From NCBI RefSeq assembly GCF_000027005.1, contig NC_012966.1, positions 1,178,001 to 1,242,000 on the forward strand: 64,000 nucleotides of DNA. The letters run 5' to 3'. The translations under genes and the position numbers were made by a program. How positions within the stretch are numbered: position 1 is the first letter of the stretch; the number at the start of each line of letters is the position of its first letter. This document shows positions 28,270-36,761 of the stretch, piece by piece. The DNA comes from Komagataella phaffii GS115. Its lineage: Eukaryota > Ascomycota > Pichiomycetes > Pichiales > Pichiaceae. Below the pieces are notes generated by a model. The model had not been told where the DNA came from, made no database searches, and saw nothing but the letters and a program-made list of their open reading frames with translations.

Positions 28270-29466
28270 ATGTGGGAAGACTTTTTCTCTGTACAGATAT
28301 TTTTCATTATATTAAGGGAGACTTTAGAGTCTGCTATTATCGTGTCGGTTTTGCTGTCTTTCCTAAAGCAAAACTTTGGCTCAGAAGACCCTAAGACTTA
28401 CAAGAGTTTGCAGTTTCAAATATGGTTTGGCGCTTTGCTGGGTATGCTGATTTGCTTGGCCATTGGAGGTGCGATGATTGCTATATTCTACTTCCTTGGT
28501 AACGACTTGTGGTCGTTGGCTGAGAGAATCTGGGAAGGTGTATTCAGTATCATCTCTGCCGTGATCATCTCCATCATGGGGTTGGCCTTGTTGAGAATAA
28601 ATCACCTACAAACCAAGTGGAAGTCCAAGCTGGGAAGAAGTTTCACGTTGAAGAACTTGGATGATATCATCATTGGTGACACCGACGTGGCCCAGTTGAG
28701 CAGAGTTGGAAAAATACGCTACAAGGTGAAACTATTCACCGAAAGACATGCACTGGCACTACTTCCTTTCATTACTACGATGCGAGAGGGACTAGAAGCA
28801 GTCGTTTTCATTGGCGGTATCGGGGTCAGCCAACCCTTCACATCATTCCCCTTGGCCATTCTGGCCGGTGGAGCAACCGGGTTTTTCGTTGGATGGATCA
28901 TGTATAGAGGGGGGAACAAGATGCAATTGCAGTATTTCCTCATTTTGTCCACAGCTTTCTTATACTTAGTAGCCTCTGGATTGATGTCCAGAGGAGTGTG
29001 GTTCTTGGAGTTGGAAAGATACGTCCAGTTGTGTGATGGACAGGATATGTCCGAAGTCGGATCAGGACCTGGTTCATATGATGTGAGTAACTCTGTTTGG
29101 CATGTCAACTGTTGCAATGGTCTTACCGACGGTGGCTGGATGCTGTTGAACGCACTGGTAGGATGGACTAACTCTGCTACCTACGGTTCTGTCATTAGTT
29201 ACATTGCATTTTGGCTATTCATTGTGGCATCTCTTAAGGTTAGACTGTTCCGAGAACGTAATGGGTACCTCCCATTCATTCCTTTCTCGTGGCAAAGACG
29301 TAGAATTCGCAAACAGATTGGTATCTTGAAACGGGCAATTGCAACTGCAGACGACCAGTATTCGGAGGTAAACAGCGAAGGAAGGCCTTCCTTGACTCAA
29401 CAGACTGAGACAACTGTGAGTGGGAATGAGATTGAGGATGGAGAGAGGGATACATTACTGAGCTAG
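28270..29466 (+). CDS. FTR1: High-affinity iron permease Ftr1
   Basis: The 398-residue plasma-membrane permease takes up Fe(III) made by a multicopper ferroxidase (Fet3 type). Seven hydrophobic helices are visible. The two iron-binding REXLE motifs are RETLE (16-20) and REGLE (172-176), each inside a helix. The start MWEDFFSVQIFFIILRETLE matches the family N-terminus, so ATG 28270 is right. The C-terminal tail is acidic and Ser/Thr-rich. A ferroxidase partner gene is not next door. I found no clear iron-regulatory site in the 243-bp upstream region. Confidence 0.95.
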   Translation: MWEDFFSVQIFFIILRETLESAIIVSVLLSFLKQNFGSEDPKTYKSLQFQIWFGALLGMLICLAIGGAMIAIFYFLGNDLWSLAERIWEGVFSIISAVIISIMGLALLRINHLQTKWKSKLGRSFTLKNLDDIIIGDTDVAQLSRVGKIRYKVKLFTERHALALLPFITTMREGLEAVVFIGGIGVSQPFTSFPLAILAGGATGFFVGWIMYRGGNKMQLQYFLILSTAFLYLVASGLMSRGVWFLELERYVQLCDGQDMSEVGSGPGSYDVSNSVWHVNCCNGLTDGGWMLLNALVGWTNSATYGSVISYIAFWLFIVASLKVRLFRERNGYLPFIPFSWQRRRIRKQIGILKRAIATADDQYSEVNSEGRPSLTQQTETTVSGNEIEDGERDTLLS

Positions 29467-29993
29467 ATGTTTTACATGCAAAAATGGGGATGTGGGAACA
29501 TACCATGTTACTCGTAATCTGCTGGAGTGTAGCAACCTGCGGGGATATTTCACAATTTTCACAATTTTCACAATTTTCACAAGTTTCAAAAAACGCAGAC
29601 AAGAGGTCTGCATTAGTGCATTCAACTTTCTCAATTAAGAAAAATTACCGAACCCTTTTCAGATCGTCAAATCAGAGAAAAAATAAGGCTTAATCTATAG
29701 CAATGCGTACATAGAATAATTGCCTGAAGTATACTAAAATGAATGAATTTGATCCAATGATTTCAGTGAGGGTAATTACCGAGATAAGAAATGTCAGCAA
29801 ATCTAATTGTAGAGCCCTCTCCCGGGTGCTATACGGCAATTGCCATATCGATCGCATCCTTTTTCTTCGTCCGAAAGGTGCATACATGTCCCAGCGTTGA
29901 ATCTGCCCATCTATTAAAGTGAGGCGCGAACACACTTGGTCGTTATCTCTTACAAAAATATTATTAATCCCTTAACTGGCAAAAACTTCCGAA
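29467..29993. other. Gene-free stretch with a tandem repeat and small inverted repeat
   Basis: Between FTR1 and the next gene lie 527 bp without an ORF of weight. They contain the 9-bp tandem repeat at 29549-29583 and, just after it, GCAGAC-N5-GTCTGC at 29595-29611. The rest is AT-rich promoter-like sequence. Confidence 0.5.
29549..29583. repeat. 9-bp tandem repeat (TTCACAATT)n
   Basis: Four near-identical copies of TTCACAATT, the last diverging in its final two bases (TTCACAAGT), lie 83 bp after the FTR1 stop. The array is likely length-variable between strains. Confidence 0.85.
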
Positions 29994-30701
29994 ATGCCCC
30001 AGTGTTCAGGGATCACACTAACAGGAAAACGATGCAAGATAAACACAAAAACGGACAAATACTGCAGATACCATGAAAATCAACGACTGACGACAATGTA
30101 CAGGAAACCTGCATCTCCACCAAAAGTAGGGTTCATCTACGTGTACACCCTGAAATCATTGGCACTTCCCAGCAACAAGAAGCAAAAGTGGCTTCGATTG
30201 GGTAGTGGTAACCACTCTAGAGACGTCGACTTACTGAAATCCGAGCCCTTTGATCCCAGGGATAATATCTTGATTAAAGTGGGCGCAACCACTAACGATC
30301 CACAGACTCGAATTCGTCAATGGGAAGATAAATGCAGGTTGGAGCTAGCGTTGATAACACCCAAATTAGTGATAGCAAATTCGAAATCCCGAAGGGGGCT
30401 GTCGGCACTGTTTGAAAAATTGTCTTTGAATTCGTCAGCTGGAAGGACTGAGAGACAAGAGAGGAAATTGCTGCGGCAATGGTCTACTTATAACAATTTA
30501 GGTTTTCAATGCGACGATGTGTTTGCCAAAGAAGAGCAAATTCATTCACTGCTAAGAGCAAATTATGGGCATGGAACAGTTTTCTGCCAAGGATGTAGCA
30601 GGCCAGGGCGGAACGTTTTTTTGAGGCATAGAGAGTGGTTTCTTATCCCAAGAAGGAAACTATTCAAGGTTTTGGTTCTCATAGATAAGACTTCCACGTG
30701 A
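29994..30701 (+). CDS. T5orf172/GIY-YIG-like domain protein (DUF1766 type)
   Basis: The 235-residue protein begins with a small Cys/His module: C4, C14, C24 and H27 (C-x9-C-x9-C-x2-H), seen before T5orf172 domains in fungi. The main domain opens GFIYVYTL (46-53), then after an insertion gives LIKVGATTNDPQTRIRQW (93-110), the YIG-like strand and arginine of the GIY-YIG fold. Conserved Cys114 (DKC) and a C-terminal EWFLIPR motif fit the same family. Such proteins are common in filamentous fungi and phages; whether they cut DNA is not known. A DNA-related role is inference only. The nearby 9-bp repeat and isolation from housekeeping genes give no further clue. Confidence 0.65.
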   Translation: MPQCSGITLTGKRCKINTKTDKYCRYHENQRLTTMYRKPASPPKVGFIYVYTLKSLALPSNKKQKWLRLGSGNHSRDVDLLKSEPFDPRDNILIKVGATTNDPQTRIRQWEDKCRLELALITPKLVIANSKSRRGLSALFEKLSLNSSAGRTERQERKLLRQWSTYNNLGFQCDDVFAKEEQIHSLLRANYGHGTVFCQGCSRPGRNVFLRHREWFLIPRRKLFKVLVLIDKTST

Positions 30702-31017
30702 CCGTTTGTATGGGGCATCTCATGCCAAGACCTGGCATGCTTCTCGGATTATGCAAAGACTGCATAGTACATCTACCAGTTAAGATTCGTGAAGAATGAA
30801 ATTTATCTTCTGCTGCTATCAGTGAAATACCATTTTTAGGTCAATGGAGGGGTTGGATGGAAACTCGGGAGATAGGCTATGAAACGTGCTGTCGTTATCT
30901 GTTCAATTGCCATCGGATTGAATTATATAAGAGGGAAGTAATATCTCTCGTGAGTTCTCTTTTCTTCCTTCTTCATCCCACTCATCTCACACTCTCTCTC
31001 CATTGACAAGGAAAAGA
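30702..31017. promoter_or_regulatory. Promoter region of the secreted amine oxidase
   Basis: The region has a perfect inverted repeat CATGCCA-N5-TGGCATG at 30721-30739, a TTATCT (AGATAA, GATA-factor-type) near 30895, and a TATATAA box at 30924-30930, 88 bp before the start codon. The GATA-type core would fit nitrogen control, since amine oxidases release usable nitrogen. All factor assignments are inferred. Confidence 0.5.
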
Positions 31018-33378
31018 ATGCGATTGACCAACCTTTTAAGTTTGACCTCTTTGGTGGCCTTAGCTGTGGCTGTACCAGACTTCTACCAGAAACGTGAAGC
31101 TGTTAGCTCAAAGGAAGCTGCTCTTCTGAGAAGAGAAGCTACTGAATGTGTTTCTAACGAGAATGTCCTCGTTGAGGCTCCAAAATCCAACATCTGGACC
31201 AGTCTGTCTAAAGACGAAGTTCAGGAAGTATTGGACTTGTTGCATTCCACTTACAATATTACCGAGGTCACTAAGTCTGACTTCTTCTCCAACTATGTTC
31301 TTTGGATTGAGACTTTGAAGCCTAACAAGACTGAGGCTTTGACTTATTTGGATGAGGATGGAGATCTACCTCCCAGAAACGCCAGAACTGTCGTTTACTT
31401 TGGTGAGGGTGAGGAAGGATACTTTGAAGAGCTCAAGGTAGGACCACTGCCAGTCAGTGACGAGACCACCATTGAGCCTCTTTCCTACTACAACACCAAT
31501 GGAAAGTCTAAACTTCCATTCGATGTTGGTCATTTGGACAGAATCAAGAGTGCTGCCAAGTCCGCTTTCCTGAATGAAAATTTGAACACCACAACCATGA
31601 GAACTGTTCTTGAAGACTTGATTGGTGTTCCTTACGAGGATATGGGATGTCATTCAGCTGCTCCTCAATTGCACGACCCAGCAACTGGAGCTGTTGTCGA
31701 CTATGGTACTTGTAACATCAATACTGAGAACGATGCTGAAAACTTAGTTCCTACTGGTTTCTTTTTCAAGTTCGACATGACCGGAAGAGATGTTTCTCAA
31801 TGGAAAATGTTGGAGTACATTTACAACAACAAAGTGTACAACTCTGCTGAAGAACTCTACGAAGCCACAAAGAAGGATGATTTTGTTAGATTGCCAAAGA
31901 TTGACATTGATAACCTTGATTGGACTGTAATTCCTAGAAACGATTCTGCTCCTATTAGACACTTGGACGACAGAAAGTCTCCAAGATTAATAGAGCCAGA
32001 AGGACGCAGATGGGCATATGATGCTGACGAAGAGTACTTCAGCTGGATGGACTGGGGCTTCTACACTTCTTGGAGTAGAGACACCGGTATCAGTTTCTTT
32101 GACATCACCTTCAAGGGTGAGAGAATCGTTTACGAATTATCTTTGCAAGAGTTGATCGCAGAATACGGTTCAGATGATCCATTCAACCAGCACACTTTCT
32201 ACTCAGATATTTCTTACGGTGTCGGTAACAGATTTAGTTTAGTCCCAGGTTTTGACTGCCCAAGTACCGCCGGTTACTTCACTACTGACACTTTCGAATA
32301 CGATGAATTCTACAACCGTACCCTCAGTTACTGTGTTTTCGAAAATCAGGAAGACTACTCACTACTACGTCACACTGGTGCTTCTTACTCTGCTGTCACC
32401 CAAAACCCAACTCTGAATATTAGATTTATTTCTACCATTGGAAACTACGATTACAACTTCTTGTACAAATTCTTCTTGGACGGTACCCTTGAGGTCTCTG
32501 TTCGGGCTGCTGGTTACATTCAAGCTGGATACTGGAACCCAGAAACCAGTGCTCCTTACGGTCTGAAGATCCACGATGTTCTTTCAGGCTCTTTCCATGA
32601 CCACGTACTGAACTACAAAGTTGACTTGGATGTTGGTGGAACCAAGAACCGTGCTACCCAGTATGTTATGAAAGATGTCGACGTTGAATACCCATGGGCT
32701 CCAGGTAAGGTTTACAACACCAAGCAGATTGCAAGAGAGGTCTTTGAAAACGAAGATTTCAACGGTATCAACTGGCCTGAGAACGGACAAGGTATCCTTT
32801 TGATTGAATCTGCCGAAGAAACTAACAGTTTCGGTAACCCAAGAGCTTACAACATTATGCCCGGAGCAGGAGGAGTTCACAGAATTGTTAAGAATTCTCG
32901 TTCTGGACCAGAAACCCAAAACTGGGCTCGTTCCAACTTGTTTTTGACTAAGCACAAGGACACAGAATTGAGATCCTCTACAGCTTTGAACACCAACGCT
33001 CTTTACGACCCACCTGTTAACTTCAACGCTTTCTTAGACAATGAAAGCTTGGATGGTGAGGACATTGTTGCTTGGGTTAACTTGGGTCTGCACCACTTGC
33101 CAAACTCCAACGATTTACCAAACACCATTTTCTCAACCGCACATGCTTCCTTTATGTTGACACCATTCAACTACTTCGACAGCGAGAACTCTAGAGATAC
33201 CACCCAACAAGTTTACTACACTTACGATGACGAGACTGAAGAATCCAGTTGGGAATTCTACGGAAACGATTGGAGTTCTTGCGGTGTTGAGGTTGCTGAA
33301 CCAAACTTCGAGGAATACGTCTACGGAAGAGGAACCCGTATTAACAAAAAGATGACCAACTCGGACGAAGTCTATTAG
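31018..33378 (+). CDS. Secreted copper amine oxidase, lysyl-oxidase type
   Basis: The 786-residue protein is a copper/topaquinone amine oxidase that deaminates primary amines, giving aldehyde, ammonia and hydrogen peroxide. The cofactor motif GNYDY is present; Tyr477 is the residue expected to become topaquinone. Copper ligands are the HDH pair (H527, H529) and a later His in LHHLPNSND. A signal peptide (MRLTNLLSLTSLVALAVAV) is followed by FYQKREAVSS, a Kex2-type KR cut then an EA pair, so a short propeptide is probably removed. Several N-x-S/T glycosylation sites are present. Size and features fit the Pichia pastoris lysyl oxidase, which oxidises peptidyl lysine. The start is ATG 31018; the frame is open slightly further upstream but has no ATG. 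Confidence 0.9.
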   Translation: MRLTNLLSLTSLVALAVAVPDFYQKREAVSSKEAALLRREATECVSNENVLVEAPKSNIWTSLSKDEVQEVLDLLHSTYNITEVTKSDFFSNYVLWIETLKPNKTEALTYLDEDGDLPPRNARTVVYFGEGEEGYFEELKVGPLPVSDETTIEPLSYYNTNGKSKLPFDVGHLDRIKSAAKSAFLNENLNTTTMRTVLEDLIGVPYEDMGCHSAAPQLHDPATGAVVDYGTCNINTENDAENLVPTGFFFKFDMTGRDVSQWKMLEYIYNNKVYNSAEELYEATKKDDFVRLPKIDIDNLDWTVIPRNDSAPIRHLDDRKSPRLIEPEGRRWAYDADEEYFSWMDWGFYTSWSRDTGISFFDITFKGERIVYELSLQELIAEYGSDDPFNQHTFYSDISYGVGNRFSLVPGFDCPSTAGYFTTDTFEYDEFYNRTLSYCVFENQEDYSLLRHTGASYSAVTQNPTLNIRFISTIGNYDYNFLYKFFLDGTLEVSVRAAGYIQAGYWNPETSAPYGLKIHDVLSGSFHDHVLNYKVDLDVGGTKNRATQYVMKDVDVEYPWAPGKVYNTKQIAREVFENEDFNGINWPENGQGILLIESAEETNSFGNPRAYNIMPGAGGVHRIVKNSRSGPETQNWARSNLFLTKHKDTELRSSTALNTNALYDPPVNFNAFLDNESLDGEDIVAWVNLGLHHLPNSNDLPNTIFSTAHASFMLTPFNYFDSENSRDTTQQVYYTYDDETEESSWEFYGNDWSSCGVEVAEPNFEEYVYGRGTRINKKMTNSDEVY

Positions 33379-33743
33379 ATTAGTCGATAGATTGAGTCTA
33401 ACTTAGCTAATGGAGCTACCTTTCCATTTTTGAATTCTTTTCCGCTTTTTTTTCGTTCTTATAGCTTAGCTAATAGATTTTTTAAAACTTCACAATTCAC
33501 CATAGTAAGGCTCGGTCTATTCTGGTGGTCAGGGAGAGTATCTGACTAGCAAGTTACAATTGTCTTATTCAAGAATTAAAGTAATGTTAGATAGTTGAGG
33601 TTAGAGTGTGGAAAGTACTGACTAAAGAGACTGATAGACTTATAACGTCCAAGTTAAAAGATGGGTACGTAGAATTACTGGTTTTCATCTAGCACCAAAG
33701 AACTAGATGGTCTAAGCCCTAACGGAGAAAAAATGAAAAAAAA
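33379..33743. other. Intergenic between amine oxidase and tRNA-Asn
   Basis: The decanucleotide CTTAGCTAAT, containing the palindrome TTAGCTAA, occurs at 33402-33411 and again at 33465-33474 just after the amine oxidase stop. Otherwise no gene or element is seen. No LTR or tRNA-linked retroelement is recognisable. Confidence 0.4.
33736..33743 (-). terminator. Pol III terminator of tRNA-Asn
   Basis: On the minus strand a run of eight T follows the 3' end of the tRNA directly. Confidence 0.8.
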
Positions 33744-33817
33744 CGACCTCGGTGAGGGTTGAACTCACGATCTTGCGATTAACAGTCGCACGCCTTAACC
33801 AACTTGGCCACGAAGTC
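33744..33817 (-). tRNA. tRNA-Asn (GUU)
   Basis: A 74-nt cloverleaf on the minus strand. The acceptor stem is GACTTCG with CGAGGTC (one G-T pair), then discriminator G. The anticodon arm is GCGAC-TGTTAAT-CGC with anticodon GTT, and the T loop is GTTCAACCC. There is no intron. The layout matches S. cerevisiae tRNA-Asn. Confidence 0.97.
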
Positions 33818-34300
33818 CTCTGCGTAGTTTTATGAAAAAACTTTCTATACATAATTGTCTTTAATGCTAGGTCAGTCGACACTAGTCAACCATGTGGAGG
33901 GCTATTGTACTCCCGTTTAGTGTCCTAAAAACTGATACCAGTCTATACTTTGTTTATTAGATTCATAGGTTGGCACTTTGAAAGTATACCCTCTTTTTTT
34001 AATCTGGCATCATGTCTTCTGTGACTGAATGTCTTCACGTTGTTTTTGGTAGCTCTAGTCCTAGTTGAACAGAATGAAAATATCTTGCTACCATTTGAGT
34101 TTCTATACGCTACGCTGCCTAAAGTAATAATATTCATGTGATTAATTACGACATCTCTTTAGCCCATGAAGTTTAGTAGACTGATGATGTAAACATCTTA
34201 GTGGTGTGTCAAAAATTACAGGTTAGGATATTTCTCTAAATACACTAAGTGTCAAGTTGATCCAGCAACAGTACATTTACAGCCATCAAAATGAAAGTCA
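33818..34300. other. Gene-free stretch between tRNA-Asn and PEX17
   Basis: About 480 bp upstream of tRNA-Asn and downstream of PEX17 on the minus strand. The longest ORF (64 codons, minus) has no coding character. A TGATGATG near 34182 resembles a snoRNA box C, but no CTGA box D lies at a suitable distance. Nothing else is visible. Confidence 0.45.
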
Positions 34301-35104
34301 TTAGGTACTAGACCTATTTCTTTTCTCAATTTCTGCTTTCAGAAACGATATGTCTCCCTTAATATCAGAAACAATGTGAGCAGTTCTATTTGTCAATTTT
34401 GCTTGAGGCTTTCCATAGGATCCATAGCCTAGAGCTCGTTTAAACATCGAATCTTTAGGATGCTCCGAACTCAATCCTTCCATATAATTCTCCAGCTGTT
34501 TCACTTGAAACATCAGGGGTTGCATTTCGCTCATTCTTGAAGTGTCGCCTCGTAGGGATAGAGAAGCACCGGCTTGCTTGTAACTTGATACTTCCAACTT
34601 TTCTAGTGTGTTCTTCAAGTCCTGAATGCTGCCACCTAGACGATCAGATTCACTCCTGTCTCTCTTTTCCTCTTCATCTTCAAACTTGATCGTCTGTCTT
34701 CCAAACCCGTTGTTCTGGTATTTATGCTGGTACAAGAAAGGGTTGAACGTATTGTCTACCTCTTCCTTCTTGGGGTCCGTTTGCATCCCCGCATCTGAAT
34801 AAACCGTGTTGCCATACTTGACTCTGACTTCAGGAACAAATCTTAATCGTTTTGCTACAAGCCCATACATGGCATTAAGTTTGTCCAGGCAATGGTTTAG
34901 GTAGGAGCCTCTTCTTTCGTATTGAAGCTTCAACATAGGTCGAATCAGAAAGAGGGCCAATGCATACACAACCACCAAAAACGAACCGGACCCGTACAAA
35001 AGACGAGTCAAATAGAGCAGAGCCGCAGGTTTGGGAGTTACCAGCCTTGAAGGTGGTAAATTCTCTGGGAAGGCAATGGCTTGCACGTTGCGCCTTGACG
35101 ACAT
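34301..35104 (-). CDS. PEX17: Peroxin Pex17
   Basis: The 267-residue protein has one strong membrane helix near residues 36-55 (LLYGSGSFLVVVYALALFLI) and a long cytosolic C-terminal part with coiled-coil character (DLKNTLEKLEVS near 180, and DISFLKAEIEKRNR at the end). This size and layout agree with Pichia pastoris Pex17. Pex17 is part of the peroxisomal import-docking complex with Pex13 and Pex14 and is required for matrix protein import. Pex17 proteins are poorly conserved across yeasts, so the call depends on length, topology and genus. It is 164 bp upstream of alpha-tubulin in a same-strand head-to-tail arrangement. Confidence 0.65.
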   Translation of the reverse strand: MSSRRNVQAIAFPENLPPSRLVTPKPAALLYLTRLLYGSGSFLVVVYALALFLIRPMLKLQYERRGSYLNHCLDKLNAMYGLVAKRLRFVPEVRVKYGNTVYSDAGMQTDPKKEEVDNTFNPFLYQHKYQNNGFGRQTIKFEDEEEKRDRSESDRLGGSIQDLKNTLEKLEVSSYKQAGASLSLRGDTSRMSEMQPLMFQVKQLENYMEGLSSEHPKDSMFKRALGYGSYGKPQAKLTNRTAHIVSDIKGDISFLKAEIEKRNRSST

Positions 35105-35268
35105 GTTGTGAATCGATGTAGTGTGGAGAAGTTAATGAGAGAAAAAGTGCTTCTCATGACTAGTTCGCGATGTAGTAGGTAATCTGGTCGGTTAATAACC
35201 GAACCGAGGTGGTATTAAAGCGGAAGGACAAAAGAAAATAATACAAAAATCACACATTACATAAGCGC

Positions 35269-36609
35269 TTAGTATTCGACATCTTGATCCAGACTAGAAT
35301 CAAGGGCGACTTCAGCATAATCGTTCTCCAGAGCAGCTAGATCTTCTCTTGCCTCTGCAAATTCACCTTCCTCCATTCCCTCACTGACATACCAATGGAC
35401 GAAAGCACGTTTCTTGTACATGAGATCGAACTTTTCATCGATTCTTTGCCATGCCTCTGCAATAGCAGTTGTGTTGGAGAGGGCACAGACCGACCTGGTA
35501 GCCGGTGCTAGGTCTCCATCAGGGACATAATGAGGAGGCTTATAGCATAACCCAATTTTGAATCCCGTGGGGCACCAATCGACAAGTTGAATAGTTTTCT
35601 TGTTTTTGAGCATCGATACTGCATTCTGAACGTCTCTGTTAACAACATCTCCTCTGTAGAGCAGACATGTGGCCATGTATTTACCTGCCTTTGGATCGCA
35701 TTTAACAAGCTGATTGCTTGGTTCAAAACAAGCATTTGTGATTTCTTGTACATTGGAAGACTCATGACTGGACTTGCTTTTCGATAGCACTGGTGCAAAT
35801 GATACCAAAGGGAAGTGAATTCGTGGGTATGGAACCAAGTTGGTTTGGAATTCACTCAAGTCAACGTTTAGAGACCCAGAGAATCTTAATGATGCTGTCA
35901 CAGAGGACAACACCTGTGCTACAACCCTGTTCAGATTGTCATAAGTAGGGCGAGCTGTATCCAAGTTCTTACGGCACATATCATAAATGGCCTCGTTGTC
36001 GACCATGAATGTACAATCAGAGTGCATAAGTGTGCTATGAGTGCTCAAAACACTGTTGTAAGGTTCTACTACACTGGAAGAGACCTGTGGAGCAGGATAC
36101 ACAGCAAAATCAAGCTTAGTCTTCTTGCCAAATTCATTTGAAAGCTCTTCGAGTAGAAGTGCACCAAAACCTGATCCGGTACCTCCTCCAAAAGAATGAG
36201 TGAACAGAAAGCCTTGGAGGCCATCACACTGATCAGCCATTTTTCTTAGACGTTCCATCACTGGTTCCAAGAGTTCTCTGCCAACTGTGTAATGTCCCCT
36301 TGCGTAGTTGTTAGCTGCATCCTCTTTCCCCGTAATCAACTGTTCTTGGTAGAAAAGGTCTTTGAACTTTCCGGTACGGACTTCGTCAACCACATTTGGC
36401 TCTAGATCGACGTACAGAGTTCTTGGAACGTACTTTCCTGATCCAGTTTCGTTGAAGAACGTTGCAAACCCTTCATCCTGTACTCCCTTTTTCTCATCCT
36501 CCAAGTGCCCTGTAGGGTCAATTCCGTGCTCTAGACAATATAGTTCCCAACTGGAGTTACCGATCTGACACCCAGCCTGGCCTACGTTAATGGATATGAC
36601 TTCTCTCAT
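35269..36609 (-). CDS. TUB1: Alpha-tubulin
   Basis: The 446-residue protein starts with the invariant [21 protein letters not shown]. It contains the tubulin GTP-binding signature GGGTGSGFG (about 143-151). The C-terminus is acidic and ends in Tyr (QDVEY), the usual detyrosination-type end. Alpha-tubulin pairs with beta-tubulin to form microtubules. S. cerevisiae TUB1 and TUB3 have an intron near codon 9; here the frame is continuous through that site. This could be the sole alpha-tubulin or one of two. Confidence 0.97.
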   Translation of the reverse strand: MREVISINVGQAGCQIGNSSWELYCLEHGIDPTGHLEDEKKGVQDEGFATFFNETGSGKYVPRTLYVDLEPNVVDEVRTGKFKDLFYQEQLITGKEDAANNYARGHYTVGRELLEPVMERLRKMADQCDGLQGFLFTHSFGGGTGSGFGALLLEELSNEFGKKTKLDFAVYPAPQVSSSVVEPYNSVLSTHSTLMHSDCTFMVDNEAIYDMCRKNLDTARPTYDNLNRVVAQVLSSVTASLRFSGSLNVDLSEFQTNLVPYPRIHFPLVSFAPVLSKSKSSHESSNVQEITNACFEPSNQLVKCDPKAGKYMATCLLYRGDVVNRDVQNAVSMLKNKKTIQLVDWCPTGFKIGLCYKPPHYVPDGDLAPATRSVCALSNTTAIAEAWQRIDEKFDLMYKKRAFVHWYVSEGMEEGEFAEAREDLAALENDYAEVALDSSLDQDVEY

Positions 36610-36761
36610 TTGGTAAAACTAGAGTGAGAGTGTTTGTTTATAGGCCTGATCGGGCCAAATATTTACATTTGCGCATTAGCGAACACACGACGCGACCAAA
36701 CTCCAAAGCTCTAAAGACATCAAAAATCATTATCATACATATTACGTAATAGTAAGGGTAC

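Noticed and set aside
34170..34300. Possible C/D snoRNA near 34182
   Set aside because: A TGATGATG box C-like sequence is present, but no CTGA box D or terminal stem lies at a suitable distance.
33379..34300. LTR or retroelement next to tRNA-Asn
   Set aside because: I looked for terminal repeats and a TG...CA border near the tRNA and found none.
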